Positions 36,433 to 45,941 of a stretch of 64,000 nt of DNA are shown here, in pieces (within the stretch, counting starts at the first letter, position 1; every line of letters starts with the position of its first letter). The position numbers and the translations under genes are program-made. This stretch comes from Paenibacillus etheri (lineage in GTDB: Bacteria > Bacillota > Bacilli > Paenibacillales > Paenibacillaceae). The DNA lies in NCBI RefSeq assembly GCF_001012825.1, contig NZ_LCZJ02000026.1, positions 222,761-286,760 on the forward strand, in the 5' to 3' direction. The notes under the pieces are model-generated. The model was given only the letters and a program-made list of their open reading frames with translations. It made no database searches and was not told the DNA's origin.

Positions 36433-36708
36433 TTACTCTGCAATCCACGCAAAGGTAGACATGGACTTAATATTCTCATGTTCTGCATATGACTTTAGTA
36501 ATCTTACTTCTGATTGAAGATGCGATTTAAACTTCTCTGGAACACCAGTCAAGTCATCAAGCTCATTTAAATATTCAGATAGCTTAATATCGATCTCCCA
36601 GCGACCATCCTGAAGCCAAGCGGAATGGATAGAATCCTCTTTAAGGATATGCCAACCAGCCTTTTCAGCGATTGCTTTAATATCGTCCGAGTAAAGAGCG
36701 TACGAATG
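36433..36708 (-). pseudogene. 3' remnant of a gene, possibly a SAM-dependent methyltransferase
   Basis: Open for 91 codons with no start codon: it runs from a stop at 36709-36711 to a TAA at 36433. Protein-like sequence includes YSDDIKAIAEKAGWHILKED, HSAWLQDGRWEIDIKLSEYL and HENIKSMSTFAWIAE. The style matches C-terminal parts of class I methyltransferases from this group of bacteria, but that is a weak memory-based call. The intact terminator just beyond suggests the 3' end is original and the 5' part was deleted. It fills most of the 499-bp gap between two genes. Confidence 0.55.
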
Positions 36709-36765
36709 TTAGACAAGCTATTTTCCTTAAAACATTCATCCTATCACCCCTCTGAAAGCCACGAA

Positions 36766-38601
36766 CTAGATTCGAACCCCGCTTAAGCTGCCGCCCAGAG
36801 CAAATAGTCGTTCGATATGCTTTTGAACCGCCGGATCCGGAATTAATGGTGGTGCTTGATGAGGTTTTACACGCGCATCAATAATCACGTTATCACATGA
36901 CCAATGCTTGTACTCCGTAGAACTATTCACACCATATATATCATGCGATGGATTGCTGCGTGTGAACGTCGCCCATAGGAAATTCTCAATTCTATCACTT
37001 AAGAACTCGCTATCATCACACACAATAATCATCGGACAAGATGGGAGTGCTCCCTGTTCTTGAATCGCCTCGCTAAGCTTGTTCATTTCCTGCGCTGCTT
37101 CAGCGTAAGTAGTGAATTTAGTACCTTGAAGCGCCACGAGACCCGGCATCACCATCTTTGCATTTCCAAATCCCTGTAGTTCTTTAAGTATGTCAGGAAC
37201 CTCTGTACATAACTCTCTTTTCTTCTCCCCAACCGCAGCAAAAATCACCTTACTTCCGCTGTTTAATCCTGTACCAGAATAATCAAGGGTATCAATCGTT
37301 GTATTCGTATAGAAATGAATATCTCTGCGAAGATTAATTCGCTCTAGAATATACGTCAAGAAATCCTCAACATCATGTGTGCTGACAGGTTGTTTCTCTT
37401 CGGCTGTAATAAACAAGAACTTAGCTAAACTAAGCTGACCTGTGCCTAATATCCGATTCGCGATCGTAAGAATCTCCGCTGGCTGTTTCACTTGTTGATA
37501 AGGTGTATAACGTTCACTGCCTATCGCAAATAAAAGGGGATGAACACCCGCAGCATCTACTGCGTGAACTTCTTTAACGCCCGGGATTTCTTGGCGAATA
37601 GCTCCGCCCGTCAACTCGTGAATTAACTCACCAAAAGCAGTATCCTCTTGTGGTGGTCTGCCGACAACCGTAAATGGAAAGATGGCATTCTTTTTAGCGT
37701 ACACTTTATGTACTTTCATAACTGGAAAAGGATGTACCAAACTGTAATAGCCTAAATGATCGCCAAAAGGCCCTTCCGGCTTCGTCTCACCAGGATGAAT
37801 TTCCCCTGTAATCACAAAATCCGCATCATTACTAATGCAATATCCATCTACATAGCTATAGCTAAAATGACGTCCCGAAAGTAAACCGGCAACGATCATC
37901 TCACTCATACCCTCTGGCAAAGGCATTACAGCCGATAACGTATGCGCTGGAGGTCCGCCGATAAAACAGCTCACTTTAAGCGGTTCTCCTTTTCGATTAG
38001 CTCTTTCTTGATGCACGCCGATACCGCGGTGAATTTGATAATGAATGCCAACCTCTTTATTGAGCTCATAATCATTACCATTCAACTGAACACGGTACAT
38101 CCCCAGATTGGAATTCATAATACCGGGCTTGTCTGGATCTTCAGAATACACTTGCGGCAAAGTGACAAAAGCACCACCATCCTCTGGCCAATGTGTGATC
38201 AGCGGAAGATCAGAAATACTGATTTCCTGAAAACCGCTTGGTAGACCCCCTGGCTTTTTGATAGGCAATGCTTTTCTCGCGGATAACCCTGTCCCTACAT
38301 ATTTAAAAGGATTCTTGAGTGCTTTTACAGGATCGTTACGAAGAGCAATTACGTTATGTGTGGAGTTCCAAGTACGCCGAAAGATAAACTTACTGCGCTC
38401 TAGCGTTCCAAAAAGGTTAGATACGGCACGAAATTTCGAGCCTTTTACATTTTCAAATAATAATGCAGGGCCACCAGCTTCATAAACCTTCAAGTGAATC
38501 GCGGCCATCTCCAGATAAGGGTCCACTTCTTCACGAATACGAACCAAATGTCCATGTTTCTCTAAATCATTAACACACTCTTCTAAATTGCTATATTTCA
38601 T
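36766..38601 (-). CDS. UbiD-family decarboxylase
   Basis: 611 residues, at the long end for UbiD proteins, which are ~480-620. These enzymes use prenylated FMN made by a UbiX partner to (de)carboxylate aromatic or unsaturated acids. Recognisable segments: IRGIGVHQERANRKGEPLKV-like region (here GIGVHQERANRKG), FIGGPPAHTLSAVMPLPEGM, FGDHLGYYSLVHPFPVMKV and TFTRSNPSHDIYGVNSSTE. The Arg/Glu pair near GEFTGETKPEGPFGDHLG-type sequence (GEIHPGETKPEGPFGDHLG here) supplies cofactor and proton-relay contacts. No ubiX gene is adjacent. It may act in menaquinone-type or catabolic decarboxylation. RBS GGAG. Single gene. Confidence 0.9.
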   Translation of the reverse strand: MKYSNLEECVNDLEKHGHLVRIREEVDPYLEMAAIHLKVYEAGGPALLFENVKGSKFRAVSNLFGTLERSKFIFRRTWNSTHNVIALRNDPVKALKNPFKYVGTGLSARKALPIKKPGGLPSGFQEISISDLPLITHWPEDGGAFVTLPQVYSEDPDKPGIMNSNLGMYRVQLNGNDYELNKEVGIHYQIHRGIGVHQERANRKGEPLKVSCFIGGPPAHTLSAVMPLPEGMSEMIVAGLLSGRHFSYSYVDGYCISNDADFVITGEIHPGETKPEGPFGDHLGYYSLVHPFPVMKVHKVYAKKNAIFPFTVVGRPPQEDTAFGELIHELTGGAIRQEIPGVKEVHAVDAAGVHPLLFAIGSERYTPYQQVKQPAEILTIANRILGTGQLSLAKFLFITAEEKQPVSTHDVEDFLTYILERINLRRDIHFYTNTTIDTLDYSGTGLNSGSKVIFAAVGEKKRELCTEVPDILKELQGFGNAKMVMPGLVALQGTKFTTYAEAAQEMNKLSEAIQEQGALPSCPMIIVCDDSEFLSDRIENFLWATFTRSNPSHDIYGVNSSTEYKHWSCDNVIIDARVKPHQAPPLIPDPAVQKHIERLFALGGSLSGVRI

Positions 38602-38711
38602 TTCATTACTCCGATCTCTAGAAGGTTATTACAAGATTTCTTGGATGCTTTAATTATACCCTTTAACTTTTTAAAATAAAGCGATACCCTATGTACTAGA
38701 ATATCCCGCCG

Positions 38712-39233
38712 TTATCTTGTATTCTCAGGTTTGGGTTCATCTCGCAAAATATTTCTGGCAGGAATCCCCACAGCCGAAGCATTATCCGGCACGTCCTTAA
38801 CCACAACAGACATGGCTCCGATGTTAACATCGTTCCCCAGCGTAATCGGCCCTAGAATCTTAGAACCTACTCCGATAAATGCTCTATCGCCAATCACAGG
38901 TTCCCCTAAGTTATTTCTCCCCCCAATGGTCACTTGGTGAAAAATAGTAGCGTTGTTGCCGATCACTGCTTTAGGACTAATAATAATTCCATTTAACCCA
39001 TGCGGTAAATGAAGCGCATCACCAATTTGAGCCTCTGCATGAAGCTCTCCATTGGCAACAATTCGGACAAACAGCACATCCATTATCCGGTATAGGAGCC
39101 ACAAAGGTTTGCGGATCAGGCCACTTTTCACCCGATAATACACCCAATTTCCAAAACGATAAGTAAACAAAGCCATAATCGTTTGTGGGTTTTTTAGATT
39201 TGCTTTCCAGTCCTTTTTGAATGATTTCATCAT
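38712..39233 (-). CDS. Left-handed beta-helix acetyltransferase (CysE/serine-acetyltransferase-like)
   Basis: 173 residues. Hexapeptide repeats form the C-terminal half: GDALHLPHGLNGIIISPKAV, IGNNATIFHQVTIGGRN, PVIGDRAFIGVGSKILGPIT and LGNDVNIGAMSVVVKDVPDN. The catalytic His is in IFHQVTIGG. The N-terminus is short and hydrophobic (FTYRFGNWVYYRVKSGLI), unlike full-length CysE, and matches exopolysaccharide-type acetyltransferases. Acceptor may be serine or a sugar; the neighbours do not help. RBS AGGAGG. Leftmost of a region holding a repeat element and a truncated GH51 gene. Confidence 0.8.
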   Translation of the reverse strand: MMKSFKKDWKANLKNPQTIMALFTYRFGNWVYYRVKSGLIRKPLWLLYRIMDVLFVRIVANGELHAEAQIGDALHLPHGLNGIIISPKAVIGNNATIFHQVTIGGRNNLGEPVIGDRAFIGVGSKILGPITLGNDVNIGAMSVVVKDVPDNASAVGIPARNILRDEPKPENTR

Positions 39234-39289
39234 TGTATCATCCTCCTATAGGGGCAAGATATGAACTATATTCTCGTGAAATGAAAGCA

Positions 39290-39400
39290 TTAGTGTGGCA
39301 AGCATAAACGCCTTCGGCGTCCTTACAAGGACGGTAAGCGTTTAAGCGAGAAATAGAAGGATGATGTATAGCGTGAAACTTATACTTTCTTATATTTTGA
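39290..39400. repeat. Intergenic repeat-like element with long hairpin
   Basis: AAACGC (39306) pairs with GCGTTT (39343), and inside it CGTCCTT pairs with AAGGACG (39318-39333). The flanking sequence, including GAAATAGAAGGATGATG and GAAACTTATACTTTC, resembles a repeat I recall as abundant between genes in Paenibacillus genomes. It lies right at the point where the GH51 gene has lost its 3' part. Needs a genome-wide count. Confidence 0.5.
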
Positions 39401-39482
39401 AAAATATTCTGGGAGGATCGCAGGATGGAGAGTCATTCGGGTGATTGTGCTTTCACCAGTGTAAGTTAGATTCAGAGATTCA

Positions 39483-41402
39483 TCAAGAATACCCAAGACC
39501 CATGGTCATCATATAGCCCCATACGTTATAGTTCTCTTTGCGAAGCTCAATATCGTTGACGGACTCTTTCCAATCGTACACATTCTCCCAAATGTGAGAA
39601 CCTTCAGAAATACAGCCCCCCGGGAAACGTAAGAATGTAGGATGAAGATCAACAAGTGCGTTCACTAAGTCTTTTCTCAATCTATAGTTCGAATTTCCTT
39701 TATAGTTAGCATGAGCTGTAGCAGAACGTTCTTCTACCCCAGCGCCCCAAACATCTTCCGGCATTAAGGAAACCATATCAATAGAAATCTCACCGTTAAA
39801 GGTTAAAGCCAACTGACCGAGTACAGTCTCAGATCCTGTTAATACAAGCTTAGAATCGACACCATATTTCTTCCATTTACCGTCACCGTTCACCTCAACT
39901 ACCGTTGCATCACTAATGGCTTTACCATCTTTGTCGAGCAATTGCAGGGTGATTGTTCCCGCTGCCTCTGCCTTCGCCCAAATCGTGAAGTTATACTTAG
40001 CATACTTCTTAATAAACATTGAGCAGTGCTGATTGGAATCCGCAAAGCCTCTATTATTGATCGTCGCGCCATCTGCCACTGTCACATAATGCGCATTCAT
40101 ATCTTTATCTTCGATGCCGAAGAAATCGTTCAATCCACCTGTATTGTGGACAGTCATTTTGTCCGTATCACCAGACCATGCATGCAGAGGTGTATAATTT
40201 CTTCCCGTTGAAGTCCCATGCACACCACATACATGCGAATAACTGTCAAAAGCAAATGACTCAAAGGAACGATTCTGCACTAACTCTGCATAAATTCCAC
40301 CATCTGCCGCATTATTAATATCTTCATAGAATAGGCCATATAGAACTTCGCTAACATCCAAAATCTCATGGTTTCCATCGATCGTTAAGGTGTAGGGTGG
40401 CAAACCTTCTGGTAGCACAGATACAGTGAAGCTCTTTTCTACTGTACTATCACCTTTTTTCAAAACAGCAGTCAGCGTTACGCCTTGAGCAGATTGGACG
40501 GTTTTATTCAGGGTACCCTCATTAGTTATGATCGCTGAATCACTGGATACCCAAGACACATCAACTTTTCCACCCATGAGCGAAGCTGGCAATTCGATAT
40601 CTTTGGTGATGATTGAACTAGTGAAGGTTAAATATTTATCTTTTGCGAGCTTAACAATCTCTTCATCTGTCAAAGACTCACACATAATCTCAATCACTTC
40701 GTCCTGCGTTAATCCCGCTTTATATACACGGAAGTCCGAAAGAGAGCCGCCAAAATCTACATCTGCAGCGTATTGGGACTTGCCGATCGTATTGTTACTA
40801 TAATTAACTTGGTCCTCAAATGTAGCAAACCACGCACGTAGCTTAGCATATGTACCGCTAGAAGTCTGACTAATCATTCCATCCGCAACGACCTCACCAT
40901 TTACATACATCATGGGTCCTGCACTGCTTAGTGTTCCACCTTTTGTTCCTGTGACCGCAAAGGCGACATGCACCCATTCACCCGCAGCAAAGGATTTACC
41001 AGGATCTGCGACTAAATCTTCCCCAGCAAAGCAACTTCCCCGGAAATTTCGTGTTAAGAAAATATAGGGTCCTGTCTCACCTTTACCGAAATCAAACAGT
41101 CTTTCCCATAAGCTCCCGGCAGTACTTACATGCATCCAAGTCGAGACAGTAATGCCCGTTTGGTCGCTGACCTCTTTAAGAAGATCATCCGGCAACGAAA
41201 TATAGGATGTTCCATGTTCTCCACCCGCTAGTGAAACAGCACTTCTACCTGCTACAGTCTGAATGGATGGCAGCTTAGTCCCTGAAGCGGTTCCATCATT
41301 CCCATTCTCCGAGTAATCTTGACCCACATGATCCGGGTTATCAAACTTATAATGCGCTATCAAATTACCATTAATAGATGTATTACTGTTGTCATTGTTC
41401 AT
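39483..41402 (-). pseudogene. LamG/Ig-like GH51 alpha-L-arabinofuranosidase, 3' truncated
   Basis: 639 codons. Residues ~10-235 form a LamG/concanavalin-like domain (LIAHYKFDNPDHVGQDYSEN, FRVYKAGLTQDEVIEI). Residues ~240-335 form an atrophied bacterial Ig module (LTDEEIVKLAKDKYLTF, VSWVSSDSAIITNEG). From ~340 the GH51 N-terminal part starts (LYGLFYEDINNAADGGIYAE, SFESFAFDSYSH) with a CBM-like insert and the first barrel strand PTFLRFPGGCISEG. It stops at NYNVWGYMMTMGLGYS, before the catalytic acid/base and nucleophile glutamates; roughly 300-400 residues are missing. No signal peptide at the N-terminus. RBS AGGTGAT is fine, so a non-catalytic protein might still be made. Confidence 0.85.
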
Positions 41403-41530
41403 AGCAGATCACCTGTCATCTTTTGTATTAGAAATCATAAAATCCTAACCATTCTACTCATCACTACAACAAAACCGACTCATCTGTGGACCATTTTCCC
41501 TTTATACGAAACATAATAACACACTTTATA

Positions 41531-41562
41531 ATCAATTAATATATTAATCAATTAATATCTAT
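41531..41562. repeat. Direct/inverted AT repeat upstream of GNAT gene
   Basis: TAATCAATTAATAT occurs twice in tandem at about 41529-41558. Each contains AATTAAT/ATTAATT palindromic words. It lies in the 236-bp gap between the GH51 remnant and the GNAT gene and could be a regulator site. No other feature seen there. Confidence 0.35.
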
Positions 41563-41659
41563 GTGAAATAAAAGAAAACTTTTTTTATACTTAAAGATTA
41601 CCAAATCGACCTTTTTATTCATGATAAAATGAATTTGAATGTACGAAGGAGAGATGAAT

Positions 41660-42247
41660 TTGAATAACCGAGTAGGTTTCGAGTCAACAAAACGTGATAT
41701 CTTCACAATTGAATGTAAAGATATCCTGTTACGAGAGTTTAGAGTGGAGGATTTAGACGAGTTTCATGCACTTACCATGCAGCCTGAAATCATAGAATTT
41801 CTGCCAGACTGGAATGTTCCTAAAGAACAACGGCTAGATTGGTTAATAAACTATGAAATAAAAGAAAACCAACAGTTTCTACAAGCGGTCTCAGCGGATG
41901 GAAACATCGGGGAGCTACGTCTTCGTTTAGGCATTATTTTAAAAGAGACGGGGGAGTTTATTGGTTGGTGCTGTACAGGAATGAAGGATGAATTACCCGC
42001 TCCGAACAGAGAGATTATGTATGCCATATCCAAGGATCATCGCGGCAAAGGCTATACCACACAAGCTACCAAGGGATTAATTAAGTATTTGTTTGAGTAC
42101 ACCTCTACCGATGTATTAAACGCTATTGCTCTGATACAGAATACTTCCTCTAATAGAGTCCTACAAAAATGTGACTTCGACTTCATTAATGAGATTACGA
42201 TTGAACATGATAATTATAATTATTACCAGCTTTCCAAGCGGAAATAG
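41660..42247 (+). CDS. GNAT-family N-acetyltransferase
   Basis: About 195 residues from a TTG at 41660, 8 nt after AAGGAG; ATGs at 41639 and 41654 lie on or before that site. RimJ/RimL-type acyl-CoA transferase: an N-terminal LLREFRVEDLDEFHALTMQP, then GEFIGWCC in the middle, and the acetyl-CoA loop region YAISKDHRGKGYTTQATKG (R/Q-x-x-G-x-A type, here RGKGYT). The C-terminal AIALIQNTSSNRVLQKCDF is the usual strand-helix end. Substrate unknown (ribosomal protein, amino acid or drug amine). Single gene with a terminator; divergent from the GH51 remnant. Confidence 0.85.
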   Translation: MNNRVGFESTKRDIFTIECKDILLREFRVEDLDEFHALTMQPEIIEFLPDWNVPKEQRLDWLINYEIKENQQFLQAVSADGNIGELRLRLGIILKETGEFIGWCCTGMKDELPAPNREIMYAISKDHRGKGYTTQATKGLIKYLFEYTSTDVLNAIALIQNTSSNRVLQKCDFDFINEITIEHDNYNYYQLSKRK

Positions 42248-42265
42248 AATGAGTAAATCTCACGC

Positions 42266-42324
42266 AAAAAACCTCTGTATGGGAAATAGAGAATGAGGTC
42301 CATTTACCAAAACAGAGGTTTTTT
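42266..42324. terminator. Bidirectional terminator between GNAT and MarR genes
   Basis: AAAAAACCTCTGT (42266-42278) pairs with ACAGAGGTTTTTT (42312-42324). Confidence 0.8.
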
Positions 42325-42332
42325 ATGTTGAT

Positions 42333-42770
42333 TCAAGATTGTTGCTTCATACGAAGCATTTGCTCTAGAAGCTGTTCCACATCTTTTTCCGGGAATGCCG
42401 TCAGTAGCGTCTCTTTAAAGGTTTCTTGTGCACGGATGAGCTTGGCCTCACCAATAGAGGTTAGGGAGGTATAAATACTTCTGCGATCACTATCGCATGC
42501 TTTTCTCTCTAAAGCTCCGCAGCCCTTGGCTTCAAATCGGCTAACTAATCGTGAAACGGCACTTTGGCTTAAACCAACCATGGATTCGAGTTTCTGCAAT
42601 TTCAATTTTTTCTCTGGGGCCTCCGACAAGAATAATAACAAGTAGAACTCTTTTAAAGATAAGCCATGATTCGCTTGCAAATTAACTTCTAATTCATTCG
42701 TCACATTCATTTGTATATGTGTTAACGTCAACCAGTTCGTGATAAGGTCATTGTTAATCATTTTGTCCAT
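42333..42770 (-). CDS. MarR-family regulator
   Basis: 145 residues. Winged helix with LEVNLQANHGLSLKEFYLLL, LKLQKLESMVGLSQSAVSRL, VSRFEAKGCGALERKACDSD and RRSIYTSLTSIGEAKL; dimer helices at both ends. Cys residues lie near the wing (GCGAL and KACDSD), so a redox role is conceivable but not shown. It lies 200 bp downstream of the NADPH dehydrogenase gene on the same strand, and probably controls it. An ATTCATGAAT palindrome (42800-42809) sits just upstream of its own start. Confidence 0.85.
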   Translation of the reverse strand: MDKMINNDLITNWLTLTHIQMNVTNELEVNLQANHGLSLKEFYLLLFLSEAPEKKLKLQKLESMVGLSQSAVSRLVSRFEAKGCGALERKACDSDRRSIYTSLTSIGEAKLIRAQETFKETLLTAFPEKDVEQLLEQMLRMKQQS

Positions 42771-42973
42771 CTATATATTCATCTCCTGAGCGTATGACTA
42801 TTCATGAATTTTTTCTTCTATATAATAGTACTACACTCCACATCTATTGTGCCAAGCTTAATCCAAAAAAGAGAAAAGACCGTTTCTCCAAGAAGCCGGC
42901 CTCTCTCCAAATGATACATTTTAATTTCGATTATAATAATTAAACTGTAAGTACTTTGAGGTAAGGATCAGCT

Positions 42974-44014
42974 TTAATTTCCTTTAATTCTAGGAAATCC
43001 AAAAGCATATTGCTGAGGAATGCCTGGGTCTTGCTGAAGCTCAACCCCAGCCTCTAAGGTCCAATATGGATTTCTCAGCATCCCCCGTCCTACGGCAACA
43101 AGATCTGCATCCTCATTCCCAATCACTGCATTAGCAAGAGCTGGTTCATCCAATCTACCAACAGCAATCACCGGAACATTCAAGCCATATTTGATCTCTC
43201 TTGCCAAAGGAACTTGATACGCCGCATGTGTTCCTGGCTTGTCAGCAGCCGCGATAGGTCCTTCACCACCTGCACTGATATGGAAAATATCTGCGCCAGC
43301 TTCTTTATAAGCTTTACTAAATGCTAAGCTTTCTTTAATGCCGTATCCGCCTTCTACATATTCTTGAGCTGAGATACGCATAATCAATGGCATTCCTTCA
43401 GGCATTTCACTTTTCGCTGCACGAATAATTTCAGTACCGAACAAGGTCAAATCCTTGCCATATTCATCTGCTCTTTGATTCGTTAGTGGTGAATGGAACT
43501 GATGAATAAGATAACCGTGCGCACCATGAAGCTCGATAACATCAAACCCCGCTTGAATCGCACGCTTCACACTGAGCCGGAATTTCTCAACCATACCCTT
43601 CACTTCATCAGTCGTAAGAGCACGTGGTGTTTTGGAGTCTGCATCAAATGGAACGGCAGATGAGGATACAGGAACTGCTGCATCTTCAGCTTTGCGCCCA
43701 GCATGAGCAATTTGAATACCTACTTTTGCTCCATAGGAATGACAAGCATCAACAATTCTAGCTAGTGCAGGAATCTGCTCATCGGACCAAATACCAAGGT
43801 CAAAATCAGAAATTCGGCCATCAGGCTCCACATCGGTCATTTCAATAATAATTAATCCAGTTCCACCAATGGCGCGACTTACGTAATGATTATAATGCCA
43901 ATCGGTAGCAATTCCGTCCTTGTTAGTCACGGAATACTGACACATCGGAGGCATAACCACCCGATTCTTCAATTTCAAATCCTTCATTTCATACGGGGTG
44001 AACAAGTCCTTCAT
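42974..44014 (-). CDS. namA: Old-yellow-enzyme-type NADPH dehydrogenase, NamA/YqjM-like
   Basis: 346 residues. FMN-dependent TIM barrel with the class-III OYE signature: MPPMCQYSVTNKDGIATDWH (Cys25 and Tyr27 modulate the flavin), HAGRKAED, and the substrate pair His in IELHGAHGYLIHQF. Near the C-terminus, ADLVAVGRGMLRNPYWTL binds the FMN phosphate. Such enzymes reduce alpha,beta-unsaturated carbonyls and nitro compounds and are induced by electrophile stress. RBS GAGGAG. A perfect palindrome lies 39 bp upstream of the start (44053-44069) and a MarR gene lies downstream, which suggests MarR-mediated induction. Confidence 0.9.
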   Translation of the reverse strand: MKDLFTPYEMKDLKLKNRVVMPPMCQYSVTNKDGIATDWHYNHYVSRAIGGTGLIIIEMTDVEPDGRISDFDLGIWSDEQIPALARIVDACHSYGAKVGIQIAHAGRKAEDAAVPVSSSAVPFDADSKTPRALTTDEVKGMVEKFRLSVKRAIQAGFDVIELHGAHGYLIHQFHSPLTNQRADEYGKDLTLFGTEIIRAAKSEMPEGMPLIMRISAQEYVEGGYGIKESLAFSKAYKEAGADIFHISAGGEGPIAAADKPGTHAAYQVPLAREIKYGLNVPVIAVGRLDEPALANAVIGNEDADLVAVGRGMLRNPYWTLEAGVELQQDPGIPQQYAFGFPRIKGN

Positions 44015-44052
44015 GATATCTCTCCTCTTTATAAAAAACTAAATTTATTATG

Positions 44053-44101
44053 AACATTGGGACAATGTTTTAGCAGAAATTATTAATGCATGCTCATGCA
44101 T
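44053..44101. promoter_or_regulatory. Two perfect palindromes in the namA/VOC intergenic region
   Basis: AACATTG-GGA-CAATGTT at 44053-44069 and ATGCATG-CT-CATGCAT at 44086-44101. They lie between divergent genes and are good candidate operators, the first for namA and the second for the VOC gene or for both. Confidence 0.55.
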
Positions 44102-44233
44102 GTATATTATTATAGAATATCGATGGTGTCAACTACAAATGCCACCTGCAGAATAAAACTCTACATATTGTTGAAATCCCTATCCCAAGGTAATATATGG
44201 ATATCTATTTCCTTAGAAAGGATGAACTCACAA

Positions 44234-44614
44234 GTGGGTAAAAAACTTTTACAATCACATAGTATCTTTCCTACCCTCAACATTGAGCAAACGGCTGCTT
44301 ATTATAGTCAATACTTAGGCTTTCAAGTTGTGCCCTATTTAGATACGGAAGAACCGCATATTTGTCTATATCGTGATGATACAGAAATTATTCTTACACA
44401 CTCCCAAGGACAAAGGGTAATTCCTAATCGAGAATTGTATGGATATGGTTACGATGCCTATTTTATTACGAAGCAGCAAGAACAACTGGAGAAGGAATTC
44501 GAAGCCGCTGGCGTTAACATTGTTCGAGCATTAGCAAATACTGACTATAATAACAAGGAATTTGTTATTGAAGATGTCGATGGGCGCTGGATTGCTTTTG
44601 GGATCAAAGAATAA
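44234..44614 (+). CDS. VOC-superfamily protein (glyoxalase/bleomycin-resistance fold)
   Basis: About 126 residues from the GTG at 44234, 12 nt after AAAGG; the ATG at 44222 touches that site and the ORF start at 44090 is not supported. One pair of beta-alpha-beta-beta-beta modules: SIFPTLNIEQTAAYYSQYLG, FQVVPYLDTEEPHICLYRDD, and the C-terminal VIEDVDGRWIAFGI with a possible metal-ligand position. No substrate can be assigned; proteins of this kind bind drugs or act as lyases. Divergent from namA over two palindromes, so perhaps both answer to electrophiles. Confidence 0.78.
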   Translation: MGKKLLQSHSIFPTLNIEQTAAYYSQYLGFQVVPYLDTEEPHICLYRDDTEIILTHSQGQRVIPNRELYGYGYDAYFITKQQEQLEKEFEAAGVNIVRALANTDYNNKEFVIEDVDGRWIAFGIKE

Positions 44615-44641
44615 GAAAAAAAACGGCTCTCGGCCGTTTTT
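44615..44641. terminator. Terminator after VOC gene
   Basis: AAAAACGGC and GCCGTTTTT form a compact stem with A and T runs on both flanks. Confidence 0.75.
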
Positions 44642-44710
44642 CTTATTTTTCAGAAGAGACCACATAGCTTCTTACCCACACGAACATCCCTTGTAATTCT
44701 GTATGCTAAT

Positions 44711-45802
44711 TCACAAAATTTCATCTCCACTGCCATTAATCACACAGAAATCACTATGATTATGCGCAATTAATGTAGAATAAGCATTTCCCTGATCTAA
44801 TAGATGCTCTTGAAAAAACTTAGCGACAAGTTCATTTATCTGATTATGAGTTCCACATGTTCTTTGATATAAAATCTCGTCCTCCTCAAAAAGTGGCATA
44901 TCACTAAAGGACATATGTGTAGCACTTCGTATTTTCAAAAAAGATTTATATCCGTTCCAATTCCGATAAAGCTTCTCTTGTCCTTTGATGAAATCATTTG
45001 CTAATTTCTCCTGTAAAATATTGCTTAGAGATTCTAAAGCAGAGGCCTTTTGCCTTAATACAAGTAGGGGTACCGTATTGTTCTTCACTTCATTCTCAAA
45101 ATATAAATGCATACTTGCATCTAATAATACTGCGGCTTTAATTCTATCATCTTCCATAGTTAAATCTAATGCAGTAGCTCCACCGATCGAGTGTCCAATA
45201 ATGCCAACCTTATCCAAATCAAAACTTCCCATTCTGTCCTTATCCTTAGAATTCAAATGGGATAGGTAATCCAAGACATACTGTATATCCTTTTTTCGAA
45301 TAGAAATTAAGTGATGTAATTCGCTATAATCTGTAGCCTGTATTGTCCTCATGACTTCTGATTGATGAATAAATTCTCCACTTGGACAAACAGTAAACAT
45401 GGCTTCACAAGCAGCACTAACAGTTACCACTATGAATTCTTGCTTTACCAGCGATTGTATATTGTAAATATACATATCTCTATCTAAGCCCAGTGCGGGA
45501 GAGTAGATAATAACTGGATAGGATCGTTTGGATTTCTGTTGCAATGTTCCCTCGCTGATTGAGGTAGATAATCCATCTATGATATCCATATTCATACCAA
45601 TATCTTGTAGAATTGCTCTGGCTTGTAGTTCACAGGGGCAGTAAAGATCCATATATTTCATTTCAGATTCGTTGTTATCGAGCAAAGCATCCGTATCCGG
45701 ATAATAAATACTTATTACGATTTTTCTGGACTCTGACTCTTCTTGGAACGTACCCTTGCGCGTGTAATCCGTTAATAATTTAACTTTTCGAAAAACTCTC
45801 AT
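44711..45802 (-). CDS. Alpha/beta hydrolase resembling platelet-activating-factor acetylhydrolase
   Basis: About 363 residues from the ATG at 45802 (GGAGTGG upstream); the ATG at 45829 lacks a site. The elbow GIIGHSIGGATALDLTME gives the nucleophile Ser. The strand before it (SYPVIIYSPALGLDRDMYIY) and the final His region (RSATHMSFSDMPLF) fit PAF-acetylhydrolase/dienelactone-type esterases. No signal peptide. Such proteins hydrolyse lipid or polyester acyl bonds, and the real substrate is unknown. Divergent from the pantothenate kinase gene, no operon. Confidence 0.78.
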   Translation of the reverse strand: MRVFRKVKLLTDYTRKGTFQEESESRKIVISIYYPDTDALLDNNESEMKYMDLYCPCELQARAILQDIGMNMDIIDGLSTSISEGTLQQKSKRSYPVIIYSPALGLDRDMYIYNIQSLVKQEFIVVTVSAACEAMFTVCPSGEFIHQSEVMRTIQATDYSELHHLISIRKKDIQYVLDYLSHLNSKDKDRMGSFDLDKVGIIGHSIGGATALDLTMEDDRIKAAVLLDASMHLYFENEVKNNTVPLLVLRQKASALESLSNILQEKLANDFIKGQEKLYRNWNGYKSFLKIRSATHMSFSDMPLFEEDEILYQRTCGTHNQINELVAKFFQEHLLDQGNAYSTLIAHNHSDFCVINGSGDEIL

Positions 45803-45941
45803 TGTTCCACTCCATTCTTCCTCATTCACTATAAATGTCCATACTAATGTCGAATGCTATGAATGGAATCAAGTTGAATGAACGGTTATAATACCTATGT
45901 GCAATCGAATCTTTATAAAATTCAGGGATGTGGAAACTATA

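Noticed and set aside
41529-41562. Replication origin or partition site from AT-rich repeats
   Set aside because: Only two short units, no DnaA boxes and no replication genes nearby.
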